A program made the position numbers and the translations under genes. The notes below the pieces were generated by a model, which made no database searches, was not told the origin of the DNA, and saw only the letters and a program-made list of their open reading frames with translations. A DNA stretch of 64,000 bases from Sordaria brevicollis. Its lineage: Eukaryota > Ascomycota > Sordariomycetes > Sordariales > Sordariaceae. Positions 1-13,893 of the stretch are shown here, one piece after another (the first letter of the stretch is position 1; every line of letters begins with the position of its first letter). The stretch spans positions 1,860,001 through 1,924,000 of the forward strand of contig JAUTDP010000008.1 of NCBI GenBank assembly GCA_033439795.1, given 5' to 3'.

Positions 1-3000
1 GTTGTTGATGTAGGCTCACATACCTGGATATATTCTTGGGTAAGGAAACAGAACTGGTAGGTCGCTATGTTACACCCATGTCAGTCAAGCCGGGTTTCCA
101 TGCAAGAAAAAAAAACGTGTCGTCCTGGATTTCTGTCTTACTCGATGTTGAACTCCATGGCGGCGGTCAAGTATCACGGCCTTGGACGGAAATATCAAGT
201 GAAGGGATTAAAATGCCTGCGGGGCCAGCGGTGTTGACACAGACGGTTTTGTGTCAAATATGTTGCACAAAAAATAATCGACGGGGTTGTCCGGAAATTT
301 TGCTAGAGGGCTGATATGCAATGAACAGGTTTGATGTTCTATCCCGTTGCTTGCGATGTGAATGGAAGTCGTGTGAATTCGAGATCAACCTTGAGGTTGA
401 TGTACAGCGAACCGTGTACACGCTGGAGCTTCTATCTTGTGTCTTGGCGCGGACAGTTGTTCGTCCGTTCTTCGATTTTCAATGGCCTCCCTTGTCTATG
501 CGATCTTCCTCTACCGCGTCTTCTATTATTATCGCGGTCTCGTATCGCGATGGTTTTGATTTATAAATCTCAAAAAGTCGCGAAAGCACGTGCCAAGGTT
601 GCCTGGCGGTGGCCTGTGGCGATCAAGCTTCCGAATGTTCAGTGGATGGATTGATCAATGATGTGCTGTTTCTGGGCGGCATCCGGACGGATCTGGTCAA
701 GGTCAGGCACGGTGAGTTCGCCGGGCCGGCAAGCTCACCTCGCTGGCCACTGTCATTTGCCTGCCGGGTTGACCAGCTGCCAAGGTGCACAGTCATTTTC
801 GGAGCTTGGGGGCACTGTGGTCGTCACCACCACAGCAACATCACCACTTCACACGACTTTGGTATTCACTTCCAACTTCACAAGCAACAACTAAGTCATG
901 GAGTAAACCTTCGAAGGTCTTGAATGGAATGCCACAACCCCAAAGCAACTAGGTAGCTGTAAAAGCCCAACCTCAGTTCTTCGAATGGACACTCACAACC
1001 TTTTCCCGCCCAGCACTTCGTGCAATTCCGCGGTCGACCCTTCCAATAAAGGCTCTCTCTCGCGGATGCGATGGGTCCAATCAAGTTAAGCTATTGGAGT
1101 CGGAAGCTTATGAATGTGTACTTATCATGTCATTGTTGATACGTCGCGCCTTTTATTCGATGTTGTAATTTCGACGAGTGTCTATCCATGGGCTTTGTCC
1201 TTCGCTTGTTGGCTTGAGACTAGTATGCGTTCGGGTTATTCACGATGCCGAAAAGGAATAGCTCGAGTTCCTCCCAGGGACTTGCATGTACAGAGAGTGA
1301 GATCCAAGAGACTACAGGTAGGTTTTGAACGAACCAATAGGAACCATCTACCACTTGTTCCTGAAAGTGGCACTCCCTTCCGCTCTTCCATCGATCGACA
1401 AAACAGGACCAAAAGCTGCCTAGGACGTCTTGAAAGCCACCAGAGGCACAAGAGTGACTGATTTGTTGGCACCTCATCTATCTCATACGGCCGGAATCAA
1501 CCAACCTGGGGGCCAGAGCACTTAAGGGGCTTCTCTCACTTTTGATGTGATTCGGTCGAGAAGTGCTACTCGACCGGTTGATACACCATCAGTCTGGATA
1601 GATGCGCGGAACATCACACCTCCCGCCCTTCACATCCGGCGTTTGTCTCCATTAACCGCCGGTCCGTTGGCGCAAAGTTCCAACCGAAGTTCCAATCCAA
1701 GACGATGCTCCGAAGGATTCAAGCCGCCAGGCTCTTGGCCATCTTCCCCGCGCGAGCGATTCTTCTTCCTTCATTCGTCCAGTAACTCTCCCGGAAACCC
1801 TGGAAGAGGGTGGTGTGGGTCAAGATACGTGTAGACTGGCGCGCCCGTTGAATCTAGATCGAACAGGGCGAGGCCGGGGCGGCGGAAGATGGTTGGGGGT
1901 TGACGTAGGGCGGAGGATTGAACCGACTCCGCCTCGTACTTACGTCAAGCTCCTCCGTTTAGATTAGTCTCGTCGGCAGAAATACTTGGGAGAGGTAGTC
2001 AAGATACCTTGCCTCTAGGTACTGCTTATGCTGTTGCCTGAGGCGGTGCCGCACGGTCGTCAGAACCTTATTGGAATTTGTTCATCCTTCAGCTTCAACG
2101 ATTACTGGTCAGAGTCAATACAGTGGGATGAATGTATGGAAGTTGGAAGGTTTAAGTCACTTATCGAACCTAATGCCAGTATTGGTGTTGATTGTTGGCG
2201 TTGCCCTTCCCTGGTGGCGAAGAAATTCGCTGTGTCCTCTACATGAATGATGAAGGAAGGCACGATTGAAGTATCAGCCAGATCTTGTACTTGTAAGAAG
2301 TGGAAAGCAAAATAGAGGCCGGGAGGACCATCAGCGCCGCGGTGAGCCCCATCCGAGTCGCCAGTGAAGGCAGGCACGCACGCACTGGAATCCCAGACGG
2401 ACCACCCAACCCACCGCACCTTCCACCAGGGTATATGTACCAGGTCTTTCACCCCGTCTTTCACCAACCCCCAATGGGACCAAATGGTCAAGCGGTTCAA
2501 CGAGGCGCATCTCTAACCGAGCGGGTCTGGCTCTCAAGGCCTCACCCGTTCGAATCACGACCATGGCACACAAATTTTCCCCTTCAAACGAAGGGGAAAG
2601 TGCCATGATCCCCCCCCGCCGCCGGGGGAGCCTGGTTCTCCCCCAGTGCGCCTCGGGCGCTTGATCTGTCCCACCTTCTTTTTTTTTTGAGTTTTTTAGT
2701 CGCTTATTTATGTGCCATATCGAATGGGTTTTTTTTTTTTTTTTACCTGAGGTTGAATTGCGCAAGCAAAGATATGATCATTTGAACGGTGTTTCAAGGT
2801 ACAGTTCTAATAGAATATATAGACGCTGCACTGCAAAGTCTGGTGATTCGGTGTATGCGTGGTGTGTCCTGTCGAAGGCTCGAAGTTAAACATCATTTAG
2901 TTAGAATGAGAGAGGTATCTCGTCCTTGCCTTCTTCGGGATGCTTTCAGCTCGTCGAATAATGAAGTTTCTGTTCTGGTCTCGGTTTCTAATACGTCGGT

Positions 3001-3352
3001 TGTTCGTCGGTTGATCTTGAGTAAACTCTAACTGCCAACTAACCTACGGAAGGTATAACCCGAAGATCCTGAGTTGCGATCTTCTATGGATTCGCGAGAA
3101 CGGTGCTATAAAAAAGAAGTTGCTCTTACCCCGTCTAAAACCCTCCTGATTACAAATCTTCCCGTCGGTGAAGACTTGAATTGAAACCGAGGAAAAGGAA
3201 AGCAAATAGACGGAAGTACTACGACACGACAAGAAGAAAACTTTATGGACGTTATTAGGAGAAAGAATCCTTATGTCGATATAACCGATACTTTATGATT
3301 TTAGATCCCGGCTGTAAACGTATGTTGAATCCTTTCGTTTCTTAGCCGAACT
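1..3352. other. Gene-poor flank, ordinary composition
   Basis: No open frame here resembles a known protein, and the longest frames (about 100-145 codons) overlap on both strands without a consistent coding pattern. CpA and TpG are frequent, so the stretch is not RIP-mutated, unlike the block that follows. It has runs of T near 2680 and 2730-2745 and a C-rich patch near 2609-2630. I see no RNA gene I can support. It may be intergenic DNA or an untranslated region of a gene to the left. Confidence 0.5.
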
Positions 3353-4899
3353 AGGGGGGGTGTGGTAAATTCAATGTAAATTGCCAGAAATAATTCGACC
3401 GTGCACTCAAGGTCTAAACGTTTAAACCGTCTCTAGTTTTATTAATAAAAAAGTAGACGGTTTATAATATTAATAATTGAATTATAGTTTATCTATTCCT
3501 AGTTTATTACATTTCAAGAGCTTATACTCTTAATTATCCTTAGACCGTATATAAAAGCTGGACTGTTTATAAATTAGTATAATAAAGTTAAAAGTATTAA
3601 TTATTAATATAAATTACGGCCAATGGAATTAATAATTAATATATTAAACTCTTTAATAATTATTTAATAATAGTTTACTTTAATTAATTCTTAGTTTGTT
3701 TAGAGGTTTAGTCCTTTAGTAGTTCAATCTATTGAATTATTGTTTAAGTTAATGATTAAAATTATTAACATTCAATATATTTCGCAATTAAAGTTTTTCT
3801 TAGTAAATATAATGAATTATTAAAATACTTAACTATTAAATAACCGTTAAATAATAATTAAGGATATTTCTTATTTATCTTTATAATAATTGAAGATTTT
3901 GATAGTTAAAAGTATTAATTATTAATAAATATAATAGTGGGTTATTTAAACTATTTACTATTTAAATTAAAATTTAATAATTATATTATAATTTTTAAAT
4001 ATAAAGGTTTATTTATTTATTAATTTACTTATTATTAACGGTTTATTTTATTAACCTTAACTTAATTAGTTCCTTTATATATACTATTAATAATAGAAGT
4101 CGTTATTTTATTAAAAAGTTAATAATATTAATAGGTAAGTAGAAATTTTTTGCGAAGTTTATTAATTAAATGAACCTTCGAATTAATAAACCGTTAATTA
4201 TAAAATAAACCGTCCTCGTTTATAAACCTCTTTTATATTATCTATATATTAACGAATTGGTTTTATTATTAACCGTATATTAATTTAATTAATAGGTAGT
4301 TAGTAATTAAGTACGAGTTATATTGCGGTTATAGTTTAATTCGTTCTTTAGTAGCTAAGTTAAGAAATTATTATTAATTAGCGTAGTTTATTGGTTACGG
4401 CCGGTTATAATTACCGTCGTCGGTTATTCCTTCCGATTTGAATAAAGACGTATTTACGATATTAATCGATTATTTAAATAATTTTTGGAGTATTGAATCC
4501 TATTTTATTCTTCTATTCGTTAATTTCGAAGTAATTAAAACTCTTCTACCCGCCGTTTCGCCGTTTCGCCGTTTCGCCCTATTTAGTTTAATTTCGCTAT
4601 TTGTATATTTTTATAATATTTGCCCGGGTTTATTATTATAATTAATTATTAATTATTATATTAATAACGTTCAAATAATAAATAACTATTTTATTTAATT
4701 ATTTTATTCTATTATTTGTAAGTTTAGTTCTATATAGTGCCTTCGTTCTTTATTATTATTTAATTAAATAATAAAGAGGCGGTATAATAGATGAATTAAA
4801 ATTAATTATTATTATAAATATTATAAATTATATTTTAGTTTAAGATTTCCGCCGGCAAGTTTAGTATTTACCCCTCTTCCCCCTTTTTCTTCGACGATA

Positions 4900-6980
4900 A
4901 TAGCGGGCTTTAAAATTTTAATATCGTCGGCGTCGATGCCGACGATATTATCCCCGTTACTATCCCCGAGTTTATTATTATCGTTTTTAAGCCCGTTACC
5001 GTTTTTAAGCCTATTGCCGCTCTTAAGCCCGCTACCGCTCTTAAGCCCGCTACCGCTCTTAAGTCCGCTACCGCTGCTAATTCCGCCGCCGCCGTTTTTG
5101 CGCGCGCTAAAGCGCGTTATTAGCGGGCCGAAAAGGTAATTTAAATTATTAAAAAACGAAAGGATGCGGCGAAACGTCGTCTAAATGTATAAATTAAAAT
5201 ATTAGCCAATATAAAGCCCGATAAAGACGGGTATAAACTTTAAGAGGAATTTATTAAAGAGTATAAAAAAAATTAATTGAACGGTAATAAAAAATTATAG
5301 AAATAAATAATTATATTAATAAGATAGGCTTTGAATTGGCCGATATAAAGGCCGCCGCCGCCCCTCCGACCCTTTAATTTAAATTTAAAAAAAAGGCCGG
5401 CCCCGTTATCGAATTCTTCGGTAACGACGATAACGACGATAACGATAATAACGACGATAATAACGATAATTTCCTTCCTATTAGAATTAAAAAAGGTAGT
5501 AAAATATTCGCTAATAATAAGGTTAAAAAGATTATTACTATTATTACCACCCCCTTACTTACTATTATTATTATTATTACCCCTGTCCCCTCTTCTTCCT
5601 TTACCCTTTTAACCGCCGCCGCCGCCGCCGCTGTTAAGTAGAAGAAGAAGGAAAAGAAGAAGGAGAGGGAAATAGAGAAGAGGGAGAATAAGGAGTTAGA
5701 AAAGGAGAGGGAGAAGAAAAAGGATGAGAAGAGGAAGGAGATTAATGATAGGATAAAAGAAAAGGATTAAATAAATTAAAATGAGACGGAATTTACCGAT
5801 GGAAAGTTTTCGATAGATCCTATATTAAAAGACGCAATTATTTGTATATATACCCGGGTAAATTATCGCCGAATATAATTATAATTATTATTTAATTAAT
5901 TAAAAATAATTATTATATAGAATAAGCGTAAAATTGCTTTAGCGGAATTTATTTCGTAATAATAACCCCGGAAGCGCTGGGCAAAATTCTCGAGCTATAA
6001 AGAATTCGATAATAATATATCCGATAGTACTATTTAGGAAGTAATAGACGAAATACGTAGCCGGGATAAGTTTATTAAATATATTATAATTTGGTAAATT
6101 TTCTTATATTATAAATACGTTAAAAAGAATAAGAAGGAGGTTAATTATTTAAATTTATAATAATATTTATATTTTTTATTAATAAATTTATACGTATAGA
6201 ATATCGAGCGTATTTATAGTAAGGGTATTAGCCCCTTTAATCTTATTTACGAAAATGCCCGGTTAATTTTAATAGTTATTTAAAAGTCCGAAAAATATTA
6301 AATTATTAACCGTATAGAAATTAATTATTATTTCTTTTTATTTCGTTTTAAATAGTCTTTTTGGGATTAATATATAAATTAGGTATTTTTATTTAATTAT
6401 ATCGACGATAAACGTTTTACGGATATTTTCGACCCTTGGGTTATAAAATCGAATTTAGAATAACTTTAGGAAATAACCGATACCGCTTAAGCCCCCGAGA
6501 ATTTTTTTAAAGTATAAACGTATATAAATAATCGTATTAATTACGTTATATTTTACGAATTCGGCTAATACTATATTAAACGTTAATTTAACTTTTAAAA
6601 TTGAAATTTAGGGTTTCAAATAAGACGATTCTATAAATTTAATTAATATAGGATAATAAAAATATTTAAAAATATAATATATTAAACGGTTTTATATATA
6701 CGCGCGAAATTTACTAATTAAATTAAATATCCCGATATAAACCCTAAAAATATAGGGTTTAAGGAAAGAAGGGCTTTCCAAAGATTTTATAATAATATAC
6801 TTAAATAGAAATGTAAATTCAATTTAATATTAATAATTAACCCTATTTAAGAAATTTTATTTATATTTTAATAAAATTCGAGGAGGTAATACCGGCCTAT
6901 TTTTATAAAATATTTGAGAAGACGGGCCGTAATAAAATAAACGTTCCGAAGACGTAGGCGGATATCGACGTTAATTTAGG
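4900..6980 (+). pseudogene. Degenerate coding region, unrecognised, RIP-riddled
   Basis: One plus-strand frame from about 5100 to 6900 reads as protein-like once its many in-frame TAA/TAG codons are taken as RIP-converted CAA/CAG. It has an acidic Asp/Asn-rich stretch (about 5415-5470), Thr/Pro- and Ala-rich runs (about 5535-5635), and a long Lys/Glu charged stretch likely to be coiled coil (5640-5770). From about 5930 comes a more complex globular-looking region with segments such as KRKIALAEF and EVIDEIRSRDKFIKYII. I do not recognise the family. The stop codons fall in TAA/TAG contexts expected from CpA loss, which argues it was once a real gene, perhaps a second protein of the same transposon as the larger coding region at 8.5-12 kb. 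Ends are approximate. Confidence 0.4.
4984..5091. repeat. 18-bp tandem repeat, six copies
   Basis: Six 18-bp units run head to tail, with consensus ctcttaagcccgctaccg. The first two and the last copy diverge. The unit is a multiple of three, so it encodes a six-residue repeat in every frame, and it sits in the low-complexity leader of the degenerate coding region here. Confidence 0.85.
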
Positions 6981-8499
6981 TTAATTTTAATTATAAACTA
7001 ATTTTTATTTTTATAAACTTTATTTACTAATTTAAATATTTTCCCTATATTTTAGTAAAGATAAAAGCCGATTGCCCTCCCCCCTTTACTGTTATTAAAT
7101 TATATTATTAATTATAACCGTTTCGAATTTTTCCGGGTTTTCCGTCTATTATTTTATATTTTATTTATTATTTCGCGTTTTGTATTTCGCATTTCGTATT
7201 GTATTAATATTTTATATAATTTAATATTTAAAGTAGAGGATTTAATAGGTTAATTATATTTAATAATATTTTAGTATTCTTTAATTTATATATAGTCGGT
7301 TTATTAACGTTATATATTTATAATTAATTCTTATTTATTTTTAGAACCTTTTTGGATATTATTTATTATAATTATATTTTATAAATATTATATACGGATG
7401 GGGAAATACGTTAATAGGTATTCGAATATTGTAATTTATAGTTGATTAAATTGAATTATTTAATTCGTTATAATATAATAGTTTATAATAAGTATAATAT
7501 ATTATTTAATAATTAAAGTAAATTGATTTATTTTATTAACGTTTTGTTATTCGTTCGCTATAATAATATAATATTTATTAATTTAATACGTATAGCGGCG
7601 GGTGTCGAATTGTATAATAATATTTAGGCGGTAATAAATCTTTCGTAGGGGGTGGATATTATTAAAATAATTATGCTTTAGGTAATATTATTTAGATAAT
7701 ATTTCGTTAATAAAATATTTTTATATAAATTTAAATAGTTGAAGAGTATTTGCTAAATAGTCCTTTAAACCTAAATTTGAATTTAATTGCTGTATTTTTA
7801 GTAATTAACTTCTTCTAGGTTTAATATCTAGTCCGCTGCGGCGTTTCGTTCGGACCGACCGTAGTAATAAATTTAATCGGTTAATTAATAGTTCGTTATA
7901 ATATAGTGCCCTACTAAGAATTATATTTTTTAGAACGTTGTAAATTATAATAATATTAGGTATTTAATATTCTTAGTAAAGGTTGGTCGAATCGTTACTT
8001 AGTTATTACTATTACGGCGGTAAGAATTATATTAAAGAAGTGACGTCGGTCGGTCGGTTTTAACCGATTATAATTACTCGCTCGCTACGACGATTCGGGT
8101 TTTTCGTTCAATTTAGTTAATCGGCCTACCCTCTATTCTATTAATATAATATTACTATATTCTATTTATCGATTATTAATAATAATTAATTAATATAAAT
8201 TATTATATTCGAATATTAAATTATATATTATTAATATATCGATTATCCTTATCGCCGTAATATAATTAATTTTAATTAATTCTCTAATATTGAATATATT
8301 AATATTATAATTATTATTATTTTTTGGGGGATATTTATTTTTATAACGAACCGATTTTAATTAAATTAAAATTCGAGCCCTTTTTATCCTTTTACCCTTT
8401 ATTTTTCTAATTCTATTTCCCTTCGGTCGCGATTTCGAATTAATTTATTTATTAAAATTCTATAATTATTTACTATTATTCTATTATTAATATATCCCT

Positions 8500-11400
8500 C
8501 TCGAGAAGAAAAGCGATATACGATATTATTAAGTACGAAGTTTATAAAATTAAGGCGGTTAAGAAGAAGGATCGTTAAAATAATAACGATAATTAAAAAG
8601 AGGGTTCCGAATCGATTCGTTATTAATAACGTCCTATTCCTAAACGGTTATAATTATACGGTTATAATAATTAAAATAATTATAATTAGGTTAATTTATT
8701 TAACGAAGTTAATATTAAATAAGACGATTAAGGTAATAATACGGATTTGGATAAGGCGATAACGTAGGAGGCCGAAGTATTAGCCTATATATTAAATATA
8801 TATTGCCCTAAATATTTATACCCGAAGCTTTATTTTAATAGGATATATTAATTAATAATATTATTAGGCCGTTGAATATAATAATAATAATATTATAATA
8901 TATAAAGTTTCGCCTAATTATACGAATATTTACGAAAACGATAAAGAAGAAAAAGAAGAAAAAGAAGAAGATAATAATAATAAAGAATCGATATTTATTA
9001 AATGGTTATTTTATATTGCCTTTAATATCCTTCCTTACGTAAATAATTTTAATAATAATAATAATAACGACGAGGATTTGCCCGATCTTCTAGATTATTA
9101 GGATATTAGTAGATTCGATAATTATACCGACGAGGTAAATATTATAGCCAATTTAAAGGAGGATATAGAGTTTAGGTCCGAATTAGAATTAGAACGATAA
9201 TTAAATACGGATGCTATATATACCCTAAATTAATTAATATATAATTTATTCTAATAGTCGGAATCGATTAAATTTAAGCGTAAAGAGGATATTGAATTAT
9301 CCGACTTCTAATTATTATAGGGGTTATATTATATTGTTTATAATATATTTAAGTAGTAATATACGGTTTAATATAATATCTTTAGTATTTTAAATAGCGA
9401 TAAGGTTAATACTATATTAAAGAGTTTAAATATATTTAAACGCCGTATACGGGAGTACTTTCTATATATTAATATACGTATTATTAAAGACCTTCCTTTA
9501 TAGCCTAGTAATTTATCGTTATTATAGAAGTATAAAAAGAAAATAACGGGAGAGAAGTTTACTTAAGACCTTTATATAATTAATTTAATTAATTTATATC
9601 GACGTTTAGTATAATCTTAATTGAAGGGTATAATATACTTCGGTATAGTTTAATTAGTTAATAAATTTAATAAAGTTTAGTATAATTTATAATGGGTTAG
9701 TTTTATTCGTATAACGAATAGTTAATTCGTATATTATCCGACGAAGGATAAAATGTAATAACCCGAACCGATTTTCCTGGGCGATATAATGGAATTCGAG
9801 TGCGCGTATTTTTCGTATTTAATATATTATAATACCGGTTGAAATTATTATAATTAAATATAAGGAGTATTTTAAAATTAGCGAGAATTTTTAAAATTTT
9901 TAGGGATTATCGATTATAAATTTATAAGTTTAAAAAGATTTACCCTTTCGTTAGTTAGAGTTATTAATAAGGGTTATATTATCTTTTTTATATTGAAAGT
10001 ATTTATAGTAAATAGTTTAATTAATTTTGGTAGGTTTAACCCCGATATTATCGATAAAGTTAATAAAACGGATTTTATTAATAGCGAATTTATTTTAATT
10101 TTGGATTTTATAGAATATATCGACCTAGCCGGTATTCGTAGGCGTATTAATATTAAATTCGACTTTGCGTTCGGTAATTATATATAATTTAATAATGATA
10201 TTATTATAGCGCCCCGTTTATATATCCGACGAATAATATTTAATATTAATAGGATTATTAATATTATATATAAAATCTCGCCGGTCTTTAATATATTTAA
10301 AGTCTAGTAATTTAATTGATAGGAGTTAATAAATACTTTCGTTCGTTAAAAATATAATACTATATATTTTATATTAATTTTTAATTATAATAATAGTTTC
10401 GGGTTATACCGCTTAATATATAAATTTATTATAGGGTATTATATTTAAATAGTAGCCCTTCTTCGATTCGAGTATATTAAATAGTATAACGTCTTTTTTA
10501 TTACGCTTAGCCCGTACGGGTTAAATTTGGAAGATATTATATAATATCTTAAACCGTTGGGGGTATTAAATAAAAGTTATAACCTTATAATTAATAATAA
10601 TTAAATAAGTTTAAGATTAGTACCGGTTTAGTATTATAAAATATTTAGAATTAGAAGATTAACCTTTATATTTTTAAATTTTATTATATATACCGATTAT
10701 TATATTTATAGGAAATATAATTTAATAGAATAATAATAGCGGGATATTTAGTTTAATAATATATTTTAATTATTACGAATATAAAATACCGGCGGATAAG
10801 CGTAATAATATTAATAAAACGTTTAATTTTCGAGGCTATTTCGAAATAGTATACCTTCGTTGCGAATTTAACGGTATACGAAAGAAGGGTAATAAGGATA
10901 TATTTTAAATTTCGTACGGTATATTTTAAAATCCTTTAATTATTTATTATATTATATTAATTTTAAACCTATTACGTAATCGACCGGCGGATTCTATATA
11001 TTCGGAATTTACCGGTATAACGAATTTAGTTAATTAATTATTAAAAAACGTTATTTTATAACCGAAGGCTATAATTAAGGTAATTCGAATTTTACGGTAA
11101 ATACCGTTCTATTTAGAATAATAATATATTTAACCGCTTTTTAAAATATTAAATTATACGCTATAAAAATATATTCGATAATCGGTTCTAATTATTATAA
11201 TTTTTCGGCTATAATTTAAGGATTCCGATTTAAAAATTAATTTTATTCGGGCTATAAGGGCTATATTTAATATAATAGTATTATAAATTAGTAATTCTTT
11301 ATACAATTAAAAAATTAGGCGTTTTATTGAAGATTACGAATAAATAATTAATATATTAATTATAATACTAATATTTATCGTGAAAATTAATATCCTTTTA

Positions 11401-12000
11401 TCGAATATTAAATTCGAAGACGAATAAAAGTCGTACGAATATATTAAAATAATATACCGTATAAATTAACGGCTATTTTAACTATTATATTACGCTACGG
11501 CGTATTTTATTAAATTATTACCGAAAATTAATACTATTAGTATAATTAAAAGACGTTATATTAGTTAAATAATAAATTCGCTTAATATTATATTTATTAA
11601 TTTTAAAATAAAGTCCTTAACGAATTTTTTAGCGTTTAATTAACCTACGACCTTTAATCCTAATAAAAAAGAAAACGACGAATTTAATATTATAACCGAG
11701 GAACCTACCGGTATTATACGGCTAAATAAAAATAATGCGAATATTACCGATAATATTAATATTAATATTCTTATTATCGTTTAAAAGGTTATTAAATATA
11801 TATAATAGGCTAATAAACCGAATATTTACGTCGTACTTTATTATATTTAAGTATTTTATTAATATAATATAATAGGATTAATAAAAATACTATTTAATAA
11901 AATTAAATATAAATAAATAATTACCCCGAAATATTAATATATTATTTAAATTTCGGGGGTATTAATAGGGCGGTACTTTATTAAAAATTTTAATTCTTTA
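8500..12000 (+). pseudogene. Remains of large fungal transposon-type protein
   Basis: With RIP-generated stops read through, one plus-strand frame carries a series of blocks in the order I know from a family of roughly 1000-residue fungal proteins that occur in many copies on DNA transposons. They are: PEPIF.GDIMEFEC near 9760-9800; an IRRRINIKFDFAFG block at 10,135-10,180; NSFGLYRLIYKF near 10,395-10,430; and LSPYGLNLEDII..LKPLGVLNK near 10,505-10,575. Such proteins are thought to be transposases related to the Plavaka/CACTA-like groups. That functional label is family knowledge, not something the sequence proves. Dozens of in-frame stops make it non-functional. Start (about 8500) and end are approximate, and coding-like sequence may run on to about 13.7 kb. 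No Zn-finger or catalytic triad could be assigned with confidence. Confidence 0.55.
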
Positions 12001-13595
12001 TTAGTATATATAGCGGCGGTATAATTTCCGATAAATTAATATAATTACATCGTATTAATATACGAATCGATAAACGGAAATTTCACAAAACGTAATAATT
12101 CAGAATCTAATTCCGTTATCGCTATTTTTATTAATACAGTTTAAATTATATTAATTACCCCGCTTATATATATTTAATAACGCACTATTTAAATAAATTA
12201 ATTAATATATATTATATATAGGGTATAGAAATTTATCGTCGTTCGTTAAAATTATAAGGAATTAAAGAAAGATTGCTTAAAATATAAGAATATTATATAA
12301 ATAGCGCGCCTATTAATATTAAGGGGTTTTAATAACGATAAACCCGTTTTAAATATTCAATTTCGGCGTTTAGTATTTTTATCGCTAATTTTATTCAATT
12401 TATTTAATATTTCGCTATATAATAATACTAATTTAATACTAAATAATAATATTAATAATATTAATAACCCGATTAAAATTATCCTTATTATTAGCGATAA
12501 TAAATATATTAAACTTATTACTATTATTAAAATTAGCGAAATTATAAATAAAGTACGAGGTTTTCCCGTATAAGAGAAGTAAATATCGAAAGGATTTAAG
12601 TCCTTTTTACGCTATATATACTGTAAAGAATATAATTGTAATATTATTATATTTAGTAATTAATAGCTTTTTTAATAAAAGAGAATTTCGTTTAAGGATA
12701 AATACGTTTAAAAAAATATATAAAACCTAATAAGAAAGTTTCTAATAATTATATAATTCTATTAAAGGGTCTTACCGCCGTATATTTTATTAAAGTAATT
12801 TTATTATATACCGCCGATTAGATATAATTAATTATATATATATTAAGCGTATTCGATTAGAATATATTTTTATATACGATATAGAATCTGGTATATATAT
12901 TTTAAAGTTTTTAAAGTTCTTAATTCGAAATTTCGACCCCCGTAATAGATTTATACTACTGTATATACTATACGTAATAATTAATACAGTATAATAGGGT
13001 TATATAGAAGAATTTTCTCGGGAAAGTTAGTTTTTATATTTTTAGTAATTAAATTAATTAATATTACCGATAATAATAATAAAAGCCCGGATATATTAAC
13101 CGGTTTTCCTATTATATATATCGCTAATTCTAATAGTATTACCGCTAACGCCGCCGAACGCCCGGAGGACTCCGTATAGGATATTATCGGCCTTCCGACG
13201 TTCGATTAAAATATATTCTATATAATACCGTTTAATAAATTTATAGACCGACCGATATAAATAAATAAAATTATAGAGTTTATATATAATAATCGAATAT
13301 TATTTATTAATTGGCGTATAGATTTTATATAAAAAAGTAAATATAAATAATAAAATAGTTAAATTTATTTAATTTATAAAAATTAAAGATTTCGACCGTC
13401 CGCTATAATTGGATATAGTTACTAGCGATAAATTATATTATAAACGGTAAATATAAAAGAATTAATTCCCTAAATTTATCGAGAACGCCTAAATTAATTA
13501 TATATTTATTTACTCCAAAACTTCCTAATTAGAATTCGAAATTCGGATAAATAAATTATAATACTCCGGCGAATATTGTACCCGAAGCGGAGGAA

Positions 13596-13643
13596 GAAGC
13601 GGACCGACGAGGAAGCGGACCGACGAGGAAGCGGACCGATGAG
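13596..13643. repeat. 16-bp tandem repeat, three copies, in purine-rich tract
   Basis: The unit gaagcggaccgacgag occurs three times in a row; the third copy has a C-to-T change. It grades into an irregular GAAGCGGAGGAGG-type purine tract to about 13,755. Its GC content contrasts strongly with the surrounding RIP-mutated DNA because it contains almost no CpA/TpG to mutate. Confidence 0.85.
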
Positions 13644-13829
13644 GAAGCGGAGGAGGAGGAAGCGGAAGAAAAGGAAGCGGAAGAGGAGGAAGCGGAGGAA
13701 GGACCGAGGTTTAAAGTAATAGGAATAAAGGGGGGTAGGAGGAGGAGGAGTAAAAAGGGCGGCCCGGATTGGGGGAAAATGTATTTAAAACGTACGTAAT
13801 TAACGTATAAATCTCTTTTTTTATTCTAC

Positions 13830-13893
13830 GGTTTATTTTCTTAATGGTTTATTTACTTAATAGTTTATTTATCTATTAGTTTATTCATTTAAT
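13830..13893. repeat. 16-bp AT-rich tandem repeat, four copies
   Basis: Four degenerate 16-bp units of the form (a/g)gtttatttacttaat follow each other near the right end of the AT-rich block. Subterminal tandem repeats are common in DNA transposons, but any role here is inference. Confidence 0.7.

Noticed and set aside
2480..2580. tRNA-like stretch (ACCGAGCGGGTCT ... GTTCGAATC ... ACGACCA)
   Set aside because: The T-loop consensus is present but the T stem and acceptor arms do not pair and no anticodon arm can be folded. At best it is a tRNA fossil.
4936..5139. A Leu/Pro-repeat open frame of 67 codons
   Set aside because: It is simply the translation of the 18-bp tandem repeat in an alternative frame within RIP-mutated DNA.
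9993..10187. A 64-codon frame starting with Met
   Set aside because: It is not a separate gene but a stop-free window in the larger RIP-dead transposon protein, whose conserved blocks extend on both sides.
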